Shown here one piece after another: positions 17,184-23,405 of a stretch of 23,405 nt of DNA (positions are counted from its first letter, which is position 1; the number at the start of each line of letters is the position of its first letter). Both the position numbers and the translations under genes were made by a program. Origin of the DNA: an uncultured Clostridia bacterium (GTDB lineage Bacteria > Bacillota > Clostridia > Christensenellales > Borkfalkiaceae); assembly GCA_934247855.1 (NCBI GenBank), contig CAKQKA010000013.1:1-23405 (forward strand), in the 5' to 3' direction. A model generated the notes under the pieces. The model had not been told where the DNA came from and did no database searches. It saw nothing but the letters and a program-made list of their open reading frames with translations.

Positions 17184-18522
17184 CGGACCTGCTTATTTTG
17201 AATGTAACGACGAACGCCTTAACAAGGCGTTCAGGCTCGCCGTCGGCTGCGTGGAAACAAACGTCGCGGTTATAAAGCACGGGCTTTTGACCGAAGAAAA
17301 ACCATGCGTCATGGCGGGTTTGGATTATGCCGCGCCATGGACGCGCGACGCAGCCATTAACGTTATGAACGCGGTGAAATATTTCGATGCGGAAATCGCT
17401 GAAAACACGCTTTTGTCGGTTCTGACGACGGATAAAGACAGGGTTATCGTCGGCGATCAATACTGGGATAACGTAATATGGGGGCTTGCCGCGTACGAGT
17501 TGTATTGCGTGAATAAAGACGAAAAATTTCTTTCGCTTGCGTACGCCGCGCTCGATAACACGTTGAGCGACAGAATAAACCAAGAATTTGACGAAAAAAT
17601 CGGCTTGTTCCGCGGTCCTGCTGTTTACGGCGACGGCGTGTCCGCATACCCCGATAAATATACCGACGCCGACTTTAATTCGGGAATATTAAGCTGGGTG
17701 GATAGTCACGCGGACGAGCGCGCCGAAAAAGGTTACGGCTTGCCGATGTTTGCGTTGTCTACAAACTGTTTGTATTATGCCGCAATGCGCACGGCGGATA
17801 CTATGGCTGAATTGTTGGGCAAACAAACGAAATACAAAGCTGCGGCAGACAGGCTGAAAAACGCTGTTGAAAACAAGTTTTTCAACGGTAAAAGTTACGA
17901 TTATTTATATAGCGAAAGTTCGGCGCAAGAGGGGTTAGGTTTGTCGTTTTTGTTGCTTTTCGATATAGTCCCGAAAGATCGCGCCGAAGATATAATAAAA
18001 AACGTATACGTAACAAAATACGGTATTCCGTGCGTTTATCCGAGTTTTCCGCGCTATAACGCTTACGGTTTCGGTCGGCATAGCGGAACGGTCTGGCCGC
18101 ACGTTCAGGGCTTTTGGGCTAAAGCCGCTTTAAAATACGAAAACACGCAGGCGTTCGACCGCGAATTGTTTGCTCTTGCGGACAATGCGGTGAAACATAT
18201 GCAATTTGCCGAAATATATCACCCCGAGAACGGCGAAATATACGGCGGCGTGCAGGAAATAAACGCGTTCGGCAAAAAGGGCATAGACCTTTGGAAATCG
18301 TGCGATTATCAGACCTGGAGCGCGACAGCTTTTTTGAACATGATTTTTGAAGGAATAACGGGCTATAGCACGATTAACGGCAAGTTCAACCCGTATTTGC
18401 CCGACGGAATCGACTATGTAAAACTGAATAATTTTGCCGTCGGAAACAAGCGGTACGACCTGAATATTAAAAGAAGCGGCGATACGGTGGTTTTTGAAAC
18501 AGCGCAAAGGACAAACAAATGA
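17176..18522 (+). CDS. (alpha/alpha)6-barrel glycosidase, GH63/MGH1-like
   Basis: This cytoplasmic protein of 448 residues looks like an (alpha/alpha)6-toroid glycosidase of the broad GH63/GH37/GH94-like group. Supporting elements are APWTRDAA (53-60), DQYWDNVIWGLAAYEL (94-109), GYGLPMFALSTNCLYY, the SGTVWPHVQGFWAKAAL segment in the second half and YQTWSATAFLNMIF near 385-400, all typical of helical-hairpin barrels with a tryptophan-rich active site. Acidic candidates include Asp58, Asp94 and Asp98, but I cannot name the catalytic pair. I prefer ATG 17176, with GGAG seven bases upstream; a TTG at 17170 would add two residues. The ATG overlaps the GH38 stop by 8 bases and its own stop overlaps the GH92 start, so the three glycosidases are translationally coupled. 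GH125 was considered, but its DIPAMWLRDS motif is not matched. Confidence 0.75.
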   Translation: MNNGPAYFECNDERLNKAFRLAVGCVETNVAVIKHGLLTEEKPCVMAGLDYAAPWTRDAAINVMNAVKYFDAEIAENTLLSVLTTDKDRVIVGDQYWDNVIWGLAAYELYCVNKDEKFLSLAYAALDNTLSDRINQEFDEKIGLFRGPAVYGDGVSAYPDKYTDADFNSGILSWVDSHADERAEKGYGLPMFALSTNCLYYAAMRTADTMAELLGKQTKYKAAADRLKNAVENKFFNGKSYDYLYSESSAQEGLGLSFLLLFDIVPKDRAEDIIKNVYVTKYGIPCVYPSFPRYNAYGFGRHSGTVWPHVQGFWAKAALKYENTQAFDRELFALADNAVKHMQFAEIYHPENGEIYGGVQEINAFGKKGIDLWKSCDYQTWSATAFLNMIFEGITGYSTINGKFNPYLPDGIDYVKLNNFAVGNKRYDLNIKRSGDTVVFETAQRTNK

Positions 18523-20522
18523 ATATTTTTGATTATGTAAATACTCGGATCGGAACGGAGAACCGATTCAGATTTTCTAACGGCAACATATATCCGATAA
18601 CGGCTCGTCCGTTCGGTATGGCGCAGTTTTCTTTGCAAACGGACGGTGCTTCCGCGCCATGGTTTTTCGATCCCCGTTCGCACTCGTTCGAGGGTATAAG
18701 ACTTACTCATCAGGCAAGCCCGTGGGTGGGCGATTTCGGTCAGATGTTGATTGCGCCGTTTACAGGCGAATTTTCGGGCAATATTGCAATCGACTGGTCG
18801 TCGTACATGCCGCAAAAAACGCAACTTTTGCCATATAAAATAGCAGTAAAGCCTAACAGATACGACGTAAAATGCGAACTCGTGCCGACTTGTCGCGGGT
18901 GTATTATGCGCTTTTCGTCCGAGCGTCCGATTATAGGTCTTGCGCTTTCCGAGTGTGGTTCGCCGATCGATTTTTCCTGCGACGGGAAAGTGATTAAAGC
19001 CGTTATAACGTCGTCGAATCCCGTATCCGGTAAGGTCATAAAAGAGTATATTTACGGCGAATTGTCCGAAGAACCGCAGGCTTGTTTTGTCAATGAAAAC
19101 GGAGTTCTGATTATAAAAATGCCTTCGGATACGGTCGTTCGCTTTGCTTTCGGCTTTATATCGCATGAGCAAACCGAATTGAGTTTTAACCGTGAGGTAA
19201 AGTCGGAAACTTTCGACGAACTTGAATCGCAAGCAAAGGGCGAATGGCTTGAATACTTGTCGAAAATACGCGTGGATGGCGACGAAGAGAGAAAAAAGAC
19301 CTTTTATTCTTGTTTATATAGGGCTTTTTTGTATCCGATAACTTTTTACGAGATCGATAAAAACGGTATGCCGGTTCATTTCAACGCAGATACGCAAAGG
19401 ACGGAAAAGGGGTATTATTATACCGATAACGGATTTTGGGATACATACAGAACCGTCTATCCGTTATTTGCTATTTTAATACCGGAAAAAACTGCCGAAA
19501 TGGCGGAGGGTTTTATAAACCACGGAATCGAAACGGGGTGGCTGCCTAAGTGGATTACTGCGGGCGAAATGGGTTTTATGCCGGGAACGCTTATAGAGGC
19601 TGTTATTGCCGAATGTGCCGTTAACGGACTTATAGACCGGGATTTACTAAAAAGAACACTGGAATTATTAAAGAAAAACGCATATTTGCCGGGCAGCGAA
19701 AATTCGGGACGAACAGGAATTGCCGAATACATAAAACACGGCTTTGTTTCGGTAAATTATAAGGAAAGTATAAACCAGACGATGGATTCCGCTTATGGGG
19801 ACAGTTGTATTGCGCAAGTTGCGAAAATTGCGGGCGATTTAACGCTCGCTGAAGAATTGCAAAAACGGTCATTCAATTATAAAAATTTGTTTGATAAAGA
19901 TACGCTTTTTTTCCGTGCGAAGAAAACGAACGGCGAATTTGCCGATAACGGTTTTTCGCCTTATACCTGGGGCGGTGCTAATTGCGAGTGTTCGTATTTT
20001 CAAAATCGTTTTTCCGCTGTATTTGATATCGACGGAATGGTTATGTTATACGGCGGCAAAGAGGTTTTTGAGAATAAACTTGATGAATTTTTCGATTTGG
20101 AACCAAAGTATGAAGTCGGCGGTTACGGACAGGAAATACACGAGATGAGTGAAATGGCTTGCGCCGAATTCGGGCAGATGGCTATTTCAAATCAACCGAG
20201 CTTCCATATTCCTTGGCTTTATTCGGCGATCGGTAAAAGGGAAAAGACTACCACAGTCGTAAAAAATCTTATCAATAATGCCTTTAACGGCGGCGAAACC
20301 GGGTTCCCGGGCGATGAAGATAACGGGACAATGGCTTGTTGGTATATTTTTGCTTGTTTAGGGTTGTATCCGATATGCCCCGGCAGCGGTGAATTCGTTT
20401 GCTGCGATCCGTCGTTCGATAAAATCGAAATTCTGGGGCATGCATTGCCGAAAATCGAAAAAAATAGAATAACCAACAAGAAACTGTTTGACATTTTAGG
20501 CGAAAAGAGGATAATTAAATGA
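18519..20522 (+). CDS. GH92 alpha-mannosidase, cytoplasmic
   Basis: This 667-residue enzyme belongs to GH92, calcium-dependent inverting exo-alpha-mannosidases. The N-terminal sandwich shows the FIGT-like TRIGT (9-13), GNIYPITARPFGMAQF (22-37) and GIRLTHQASP. The catalytic barrel has FWDTYRTVYPL, the expected general acid region at Glu490 (CECSYFQ), QEIHEMSEM (538-546), SNQPSFHIPWLY and GDEDNGTMACWY (598-609) with Asp599 and Asp601 as the expected base/calcium region, then GLYPICPGSGEF. An IHEM-type His541-Glu542 pair may be the one linked to alpha-1,2 specificity in characterised members; my alignment of this is tentative. There is no signal peptide, unlike many secreted GH92 enzymes, and the protein is short for the family. 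It starts with an ATGA overlap on the previous gene and ends with one on the next. Confidence 0.95.
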   Translation: MNIFDYVNTRIGTENRFRFSNGNIYPITARPFGMAQFSLQTDGASAPWFFDPRSHSFEGIRLTHQASPWVGDFGQMLIAPFTGEFSGNIAIDWSSYMPQKTQLLPYKIAVKPNRYDVKCELVPTCRGCIMRFSSERPIIGLALSECGSPIDFSCDGKVIKAVITSSNPVSGKVIKEYIYGELSEEPQACFVNENGVLIIKMPSDTVVRFAFGFISHEQTELSFNREVKSETFDELESQAKGEWLEYLSKIRVDGDEERKKTFYSCLYRAFLYPITFYEIDKNGMPVHFNADTQRTEKGYYYTDNGFWDTYRTVYPLFAILIPEKTAEMAEGFINHGIETGWLPKWITAGEMGFMPGTLIEAVIAECAVNGLIDRDLLKRTLELLKKNAYLPGSENSGRTGIAEYIKHGFVSVNYKESINQTMDSAYGDSCIAQVAKIAGDLTLAEELQKRSFNYKNLFDKDTLFFRAKKTNGEFADNGFSPYTWGGANCECSYFQNRFSAVFDIDGMVMLYGGKEVFENKLDEFFDLEPKYEVGGYGQEIHEMSEMACAEFGQMAISNQPSFHIPWLYSAIGKREKTTTVVKNLINNAFNGGETGFPGDEDNGTMACWYIFACLGLYPICPGSGEFVCCDPSFDKIEILGHALPKIEKNRITNKKLFDILGEKRIIK

Positions 20523-21148
20523 AAATACTGTGCATAGGCGATTCTATAACCGATATGGAGCGTAATAAAGGCGTTGAACTGTTGCCGTATAATTACGGCG
20601 TAGGTTATCCTTTTTATCTTCAGGGAAAGTTGGCGGTCGAGCATCCCGCGGAGTATACGGTTATAAACCGTGGCGTAAGCGGAAACAGAATAACCGATCT
20701 TTATGCAAGGCTTAAAAGCGACTGCTGGAATCTTTGCCCCGACGTTATATGCTGTCTTGTAGGCATAAACGATTTATGGCATGAGATCGAATGGCAAAAC
20801 GGCGTCGATCCCGAACGCTACGAGCGGTTTTACCGCATGACGATAGACGATACGTTAAAACGCCTGCCGTCCGTTCGATTTATTCTGATCGAGCCGTACG
20901 CCGTAAAAGGTTGGGTTATAGATAAGTATGCCGATAGTTTTTGTGAAATAAAGAAATATTCGGATATCGTAAAAAGAATTGCCGAAGAGTACGGCTTTCC
21001 GTTTGTCGAACTGCAAAAAACCTTTGACGAATACAATGAAAAGTTCGGAAGCGATTTTTGTACGTACGACGGAATTCATCCGCAGGTTGCGGGTAGCGCG
21101 CTTATCGCCGAAAAAGTCGCTGTGGCAATTTACGAACTGACAAAATAA
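20519..21148 (+). CDS. SGNH/GDSL-family hydrolase (probable carbohydrate esterase)
   Basis: This 209-residue cytoplasmic protein has all SGNH blocks: GDSIT with the nucleophile Ser9, RGVSGNR with the oxyanion Gly52, VGIND with Asn84, and DGIHP with Asp184 and His187. It is the size of single-domain GDSL esterases such as bacterial acetylesterases of the CE2/CE3/CE17-like groups. It begins with an ATGA overlap on the GH92 gene, so its synthesis is coupled to the mannosidases. Removing acetyl or other acyl groups that block alpha-mannosidase action on imported oligosaccharides is a reasonable role, but it is inferred from position only. Confidence 0.9.
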   Translation: MKILCIGDSITDMERNKGVELLPYNYGVGYPFYLQGKLAVEHPAEYTVINRGVSGNRITDLYARLKSDCWNLCPDVICCLVGINDLWHEIEWQNGVDPERYERFYRMTIDDTLKRLPSVRFILIEPYAVKGWVIDKYADSFCEIKKYSDIVKRIAEEYGFPFVELQKTFDEYNEKFGSDFCTYDGIHPQVAGSALIAEKVAVAIYELTK

Positions 21149-21150
21149 CT

Positions 21151-21936
21151 ATGAAGATTAAAGAAATAATAAAGATTATTGAAAACGGAGCAAAGGTAGA
21201 CGAGTTAAACTGCGACGGAATAAAATCGGGTTCTATAGAAAACGAAATAGAAAAGATAGGAGTTTCGATGTTCGCTACCGTTGACGTTTTAAGGCGTGCC
21301 ATTGCCGACGGCGTGAATTTTTTAATCGTTCACGAACCGACTTATTACGAACATATGGAAATTTTCTTTGATTCGCCCGTGTCGAACGCCAAGCGCGAGC
21401 TCATTAAGGAAAGCGGCATCACGATATATCGCTGGCACGACCACGCTCATTACAGAGAAAACGATTATGTTACCGAATCCGAGTGCGAGTTATTCGGGCT
21501 TTGCGGCAAAGTGACAAAAACGGAGTTTTGCGCGTCCTATCTGATGGATTCGGACGAGTACGTTACCGGGCTTGAAATCGCAAAGCGTATCGAAGATAAA
21601 GCGGGCGTAAAGCATGTAAGAATAATCGGCAGCCGAGATAAAAAGTGTAAAAAAATTGCGTTGTGTTTCGGTACTCCCGGCGGAGTATTTGAATTATTGC
21701 GCCGCCCCGACGTAGACATGGTTATAACGGGCGAAATATGCGAATGGGCGTGGGGCGAATACGCAAGGGACGCCGACGCTTTAGGCATAACGAAGTCGTT
21801 GATCGTTGCGGGGCATATCGGTTCCGAAAGGGCCGCCATGGCTCGCCTTGCAAACGAACTTATTCGGTATTATCCGTCGGTAAAATACTACGAATGCGGC
21901 GAAGTTTACACCTATACTGACGACACAACGGAGTAA
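21151..21936 (+). CDS. Nif3-like dinuclear-metal protein (DUF34/GTP cyclohydrolase I type 2-like)
   Basis: This 261-residue protein matches the Nif3-like family, hexameric proteins with a two-metal centre whose biochemical role is largely unknown. The N-terminal half has CDGIKSG and FLIVHEPTYY with His61 replacing part of the usual HHP motif, then WHDHAH (95-100). The C-terminal half has VDMVITGEICEWAWGEYARD and the hallmark AGHIGSER with His222 and Glu226. Bacterial Nif3 proteins more often sit near rpoD- or methyltransferase-type genes, so finding one as the last gene of a carbohydrate operon is unusual and suggests a subfamily with a catabolic task. It begins two bases after the esterase stop with a poor ribosome site, implying coupling. 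It is the last gene before the operon terminator. Confidence 0.85.
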   Translation: MKIKEIIKIIENGAKVDELNCDGIKSGSIENEIEKIGVSMFATVDVLRRAIADGVNFLIVHEPTYYEHMEIFFDSPVSNAKRELIKESGITIYRWHDHAHYRENDYVTESECELFGLCGKVTKTEFCASYLMDSDEYVTGLEIAKRIEDKAGVKHVRIIGSRDKKCKKIALCFGTPGGVFELLRRPDVDMVITGEICEWAWGEYARDADALGITKSLIVAGHIGSERAAMARLANELIRYYPSVKYYECGEVYTYTDDTTE

Positions 21937-22282
21937 TGTGGCAAATTTAACTATAACGGATAAGAAAATTAAAAAATTTAAATATGTAGTCCGGTCCCGT
22001 AATAAAAAAACGAGGTAATTGCCGGGCTGTCTTGGCTTGCAAAAAGCAAAACCCCTCTTTCCGAGTTTTTGGAAGGAGGGATTTTTTTATGCGTCGGAAT
22101 TGTTTTCGTGCGCCGCCGATTATCTTAAGCGATAACAAAGAAGTCATTTTATCGGGATAAATCGGTAAATCGAATTTTTTATATGACCGATAATTTTACG
22201 GGGTTGCATATGTCCGGGTTGCATGTAACGGATTTGAATAGGCGATTCTGCATTCAGCGAAAAACACGCCTTATTCCTTACG
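21937..22282. other. intergenic region between the operon and the LuxR-type gene
   Basis: About 346 bases without a credible gene. It holds the operon terminator (22053-22088). An imperfect direct repeat, GGGTTGCAT at 22201-22209 and 22216-22224, has a period of 15. The short rightward frame starting at 22183 lacks a ribosome site and runs antisense into the LuxR-type gene, so it is not called. I see no clear terminator for the leftward gene other than the possible reverse action of the operon terminator. Confidence 0.5.
22053..22088 (+). terminator. intrinsic terminator of the glycan operon
   Basis: CCCTCTTTCC (22053-22062) pairs with GGAAGGAGGG (22071-22080) over ten pairs with one G-U, around an eight-base loop, followed by ATTTTTTT. 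It lies about 115 bases past the last operon gene. On the other strand the stem is followed by GGTTTTGC, so weaker action on the convergent LuxR-type transcript is possible. Confidence 0.9.
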
Positions 22283-23224
22283 TCACTCGTTCTGCGTTTC
22301 TTGTTTCAGCAGAGTTGCGTAACGCAACATTTGTTTGCGCGAAGATACGCCGAGTTTTTCCAGAATATTGTGGTTGTGGAATTTTAGCGTGCTTTCGCGT
22401 ATATTAACTATATCGGCGATTTCCTTTGCTGTTTTGCCTTGCAGATAGAGGTTAAAAACGGTTTTTTCGGTTTTTGTAAGTTCTTTTAATCCGATTTTGA
22501 ATGCTTCGTAGTTGTCCGGATCGATCTCGTTTTTACGGGAATAAGCCAGTCGCTCGATTTCCGCTTGCTGCTTGTCGATTTCGTTGGTCTGGCTTTCGGT
22601 TACGATTGCAAGTTCTTCGTTCTGACGTTTCAGGTTTTCCGTTTCGAGATCGCGAAGTTTGTCCTGTTCGGCAAGATACACGAATAAGTCGTCGATTTCG
22701 ATAATATCGGATTTTGTTCCGGCATGCTCCTGCATACGTATTTTTTCAAGACTTTTTATTACGGGGGAAACAAATTTTCGCGAAAAAATTACGCAAAGAA
22801 CAACGGCGGAAAATACAAGTAAAAAGCACACCAATACAATTCTTATAACATTGACTGTTACGGTTTTGTCGAATTCGCTTTTCGGTTGCATAACTACAAG
22901 GGTGTAGGGCGTATTGCAGATCGTAACCTCGTTTTTAGCGGCAACGAAAGTGTTTTCGCCTAAGAACTCGGTGAGCGAGTCGTTCATTTCTTTTGGTACG
23001 AGCGTACCGCCGGGTTTTAAAGAATAGCCGCCGAGGACGCCTGCCCAGAATATATTTTTGCAGTCGATTTTGCCGTCTTCTGCCGTTTTGGAAAAGGTGC
23101 AGGTCAGTTTTTCTAATCTTGTGGGTTGAGCAAAGAAATCTTTAAAGTAATTTTTCGAGATTTCAAACCCGCAAATGCCGTAATACGAGCCGTCGGCACC
23201 GAACAGCGGGGTAAGGAACGCCAT
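22283..23224 (-). CDS. LuxR-type regulator with membrane-linked sensor, N-terminally truncated
   Basis: This leftward 313-residue frame reads, in order: the C-terminal part of an extracellular Cache-like sensor (FGADGSYYGICGFEIS, 8-23, the usual final strand of a Cache lobe, then about 90 more residues), one membrane segment (about 125-148), a coiled coil (about 183-232) and a LuxR-type helix-turn-helix (247-305; LTKTEKTVFNLYLQGKTAKE then TLKFHNHNILEKLG). Such proteins normally start with a membrane helix and a complete sensor lobe, both missing here. The frame stays open upstream to a TAA at 23324-23326 without a start codon, passing through terminator-like hairpins. ATG 23224 has no clear ribosome site. 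I think the gene lost its 5' end and may be inactive. Any role in controlling the adjacent operon is unknown. Confidence 0.7.
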   Translation of the reverse strand: MAFLTPLFGADGSYYGICGFEISKNYFKDFFAQPTRLEKLTCTFSKTAEDGKIDCKNIFWAGVLGGYSLKPGGTLVPKEMNDSLTEFLGENTFVAAKNEVTICNTPYTLVVMQPKSEFDKTVTVNVIRIVLVCFLLVFSAVVLCVIFSRKFVSPVIKSLEKIRMQEHAGTKSDIIEIDDLFVYLAEQDKLRDLETENLKRQNEELAIVTESQTNEIDKQQAEIERLAYSRKNEIDPDNYEAFKIGLKELTKTEKTVFNLYLQGKTAKEIADIVNIRESTLKFHNHNILEKLGVSSRKQMLRYATLLKQETQNE

Positions 23225-23257
23225 TGCTTCTTCGCTCGTTCCGTTAAGCGTAAAAAT

Positions 23258-23279
23258 ATCGGTCAGTACCGATTTTTTT
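23258..23279. terminator. hairpin with T-run upstream of the LuxR-type frame
   Basis: ATCGGT (23258-23263) pairs with ACCGAT (23268-23273) around CAGT. A/T tracts on each side extend the stem past one mismatch and give T-runs on both strands. It is terminator-like in either direction, but the stem core is only six pairs. Confidence 0.4.
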
Positions 23280-23284
23280 ATCAG

Positions 23285-23309
23285 AAAAAAACCACCGGCT
23301 ATGCCGGTG
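23285..23309 (-). terminator. intrinsic terminator on the leftward strand
   Basis: CACCGGC (23293-23299) and GCCGGTG (23103-style arm at 23303-23309) form a seven-pair GC-rich stem with a three-base loop. On the leftward strand it is followed by G and seven T. It would stop transcripts entering from the right, directly upstream of the LuxR-type frame, which supports a breakpoint there. Confidence 0.65.
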
Positions 23310-23405
23310 TTGCCAAAAAAGCTTTAGTTTCAAGCATAAAAAAAATATATACAAAAAAACTCCTATGTGCTAAACTGAATGGGATTCGCAATCGCATTGA
23401 GTAAG
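23310..23405. other. AT-rich right end of the window, no gene recognised
   Basis: The last 96 bases hold long A-runs and only short frames on either strand. The leftward frames all reach stops before joining the LuxR-type sequence. It may be the tail of a neighbouring gene or element outside the window; I cannot identify it. Confidence 0.3.

Noticed and set aside
22183..22407. Small rightward frame near the right end
   Set aside because: No ribosome site and it overlaps the DNA-binding end of the LuxR-type gene in antisense.
1..23405. CRISPR arrays, tRNA and rRNA genes
   Set aside because: No regularly spaced DNA repeats and no tRNA- or rRNA-like conserved blocks were seen on either strand.

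Overview
The window looks like an accessory glycan-utilisation locus from an anaerobic, probably gut-dwelling Gram-positive bacterium (Bacillota, Clostridia-like; I cannot place it further). Reasons: consensus TTGACA/TATAAT promoters, strong GGAG Shine-Dalgarno sites, lipoprotein signals with lipobox cysteines, a GntR/LacI hybrid regulator, and a CUT1 sugar ABC importer without its own ATPase, as is usual where one ATPase is shared.

Layout. Positions 1-300 hold the C-terminal remnant of a large serine recombinase, followed by a terminator. A GntR/LacI-type repressor runs leftward (503-1537). Between it and the rightward genes lies a divergent control region (about 1554-1761) with two near-perfect promoters and four copies of a TAATACAA-type half-site. 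From 1762 to 21936 twelve genes run in one direction with short gaps or overlaps and no visible internal promoter, ending at a strong intrinsic terminator (22053-22088). I read this as one operon of about 20 kb in three blocks. Block 1 (1762-4576) is two Gfo/Idh/MocA oxidoreductases around a TIM-barrel sugar isomerase/epimerase. Block 2 (4642-14391) is two ABC permeases, a solute-binding lipoprotein, a GxGYxYP-family lipoprotein and a 1601-residue surface protein built of about 11 divergent beta-sandwich-like modules. Block 3 (14445-21936) is a GH38 alpha-mannosidase, an (alpha/alpha)6-barrel glycosidase, a GH92 alpha-mannosidase, an SGNH/GDSL hydrolase and a Nif3-like metalloprotein. Hairpins without U-tracts sit at both block boundaries (4586-4621 and 14402-14432).

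Working model (inference): the modular surface protein and the GxGYxYP lipoprotein act on or bind an alpha-mannose-containing glycan outside the cell, the importer brings in oligosaccharides, and the glycosidases, none with a signal peptide, trim them in the cytoplasm while the SGNH enzyme may remove acyl groups. The oxidoreductase-isomerase-oxidoreductase trio could process an unusual sugar, or could cleave glycosides through 3-keto intermediates. The repressor at the left end would sense a pathway sugar.

The right end holds a leftward LuxR-type membrane sensor (22283-23224) whose sensor domain looks cut off at its N-terminus beside terminator-like hairpins. With the recombinase remnant on the left, this suggests the operon sits in a rearranged, plastic locus. 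I found no tRNA, rRNA or CRISPR array.
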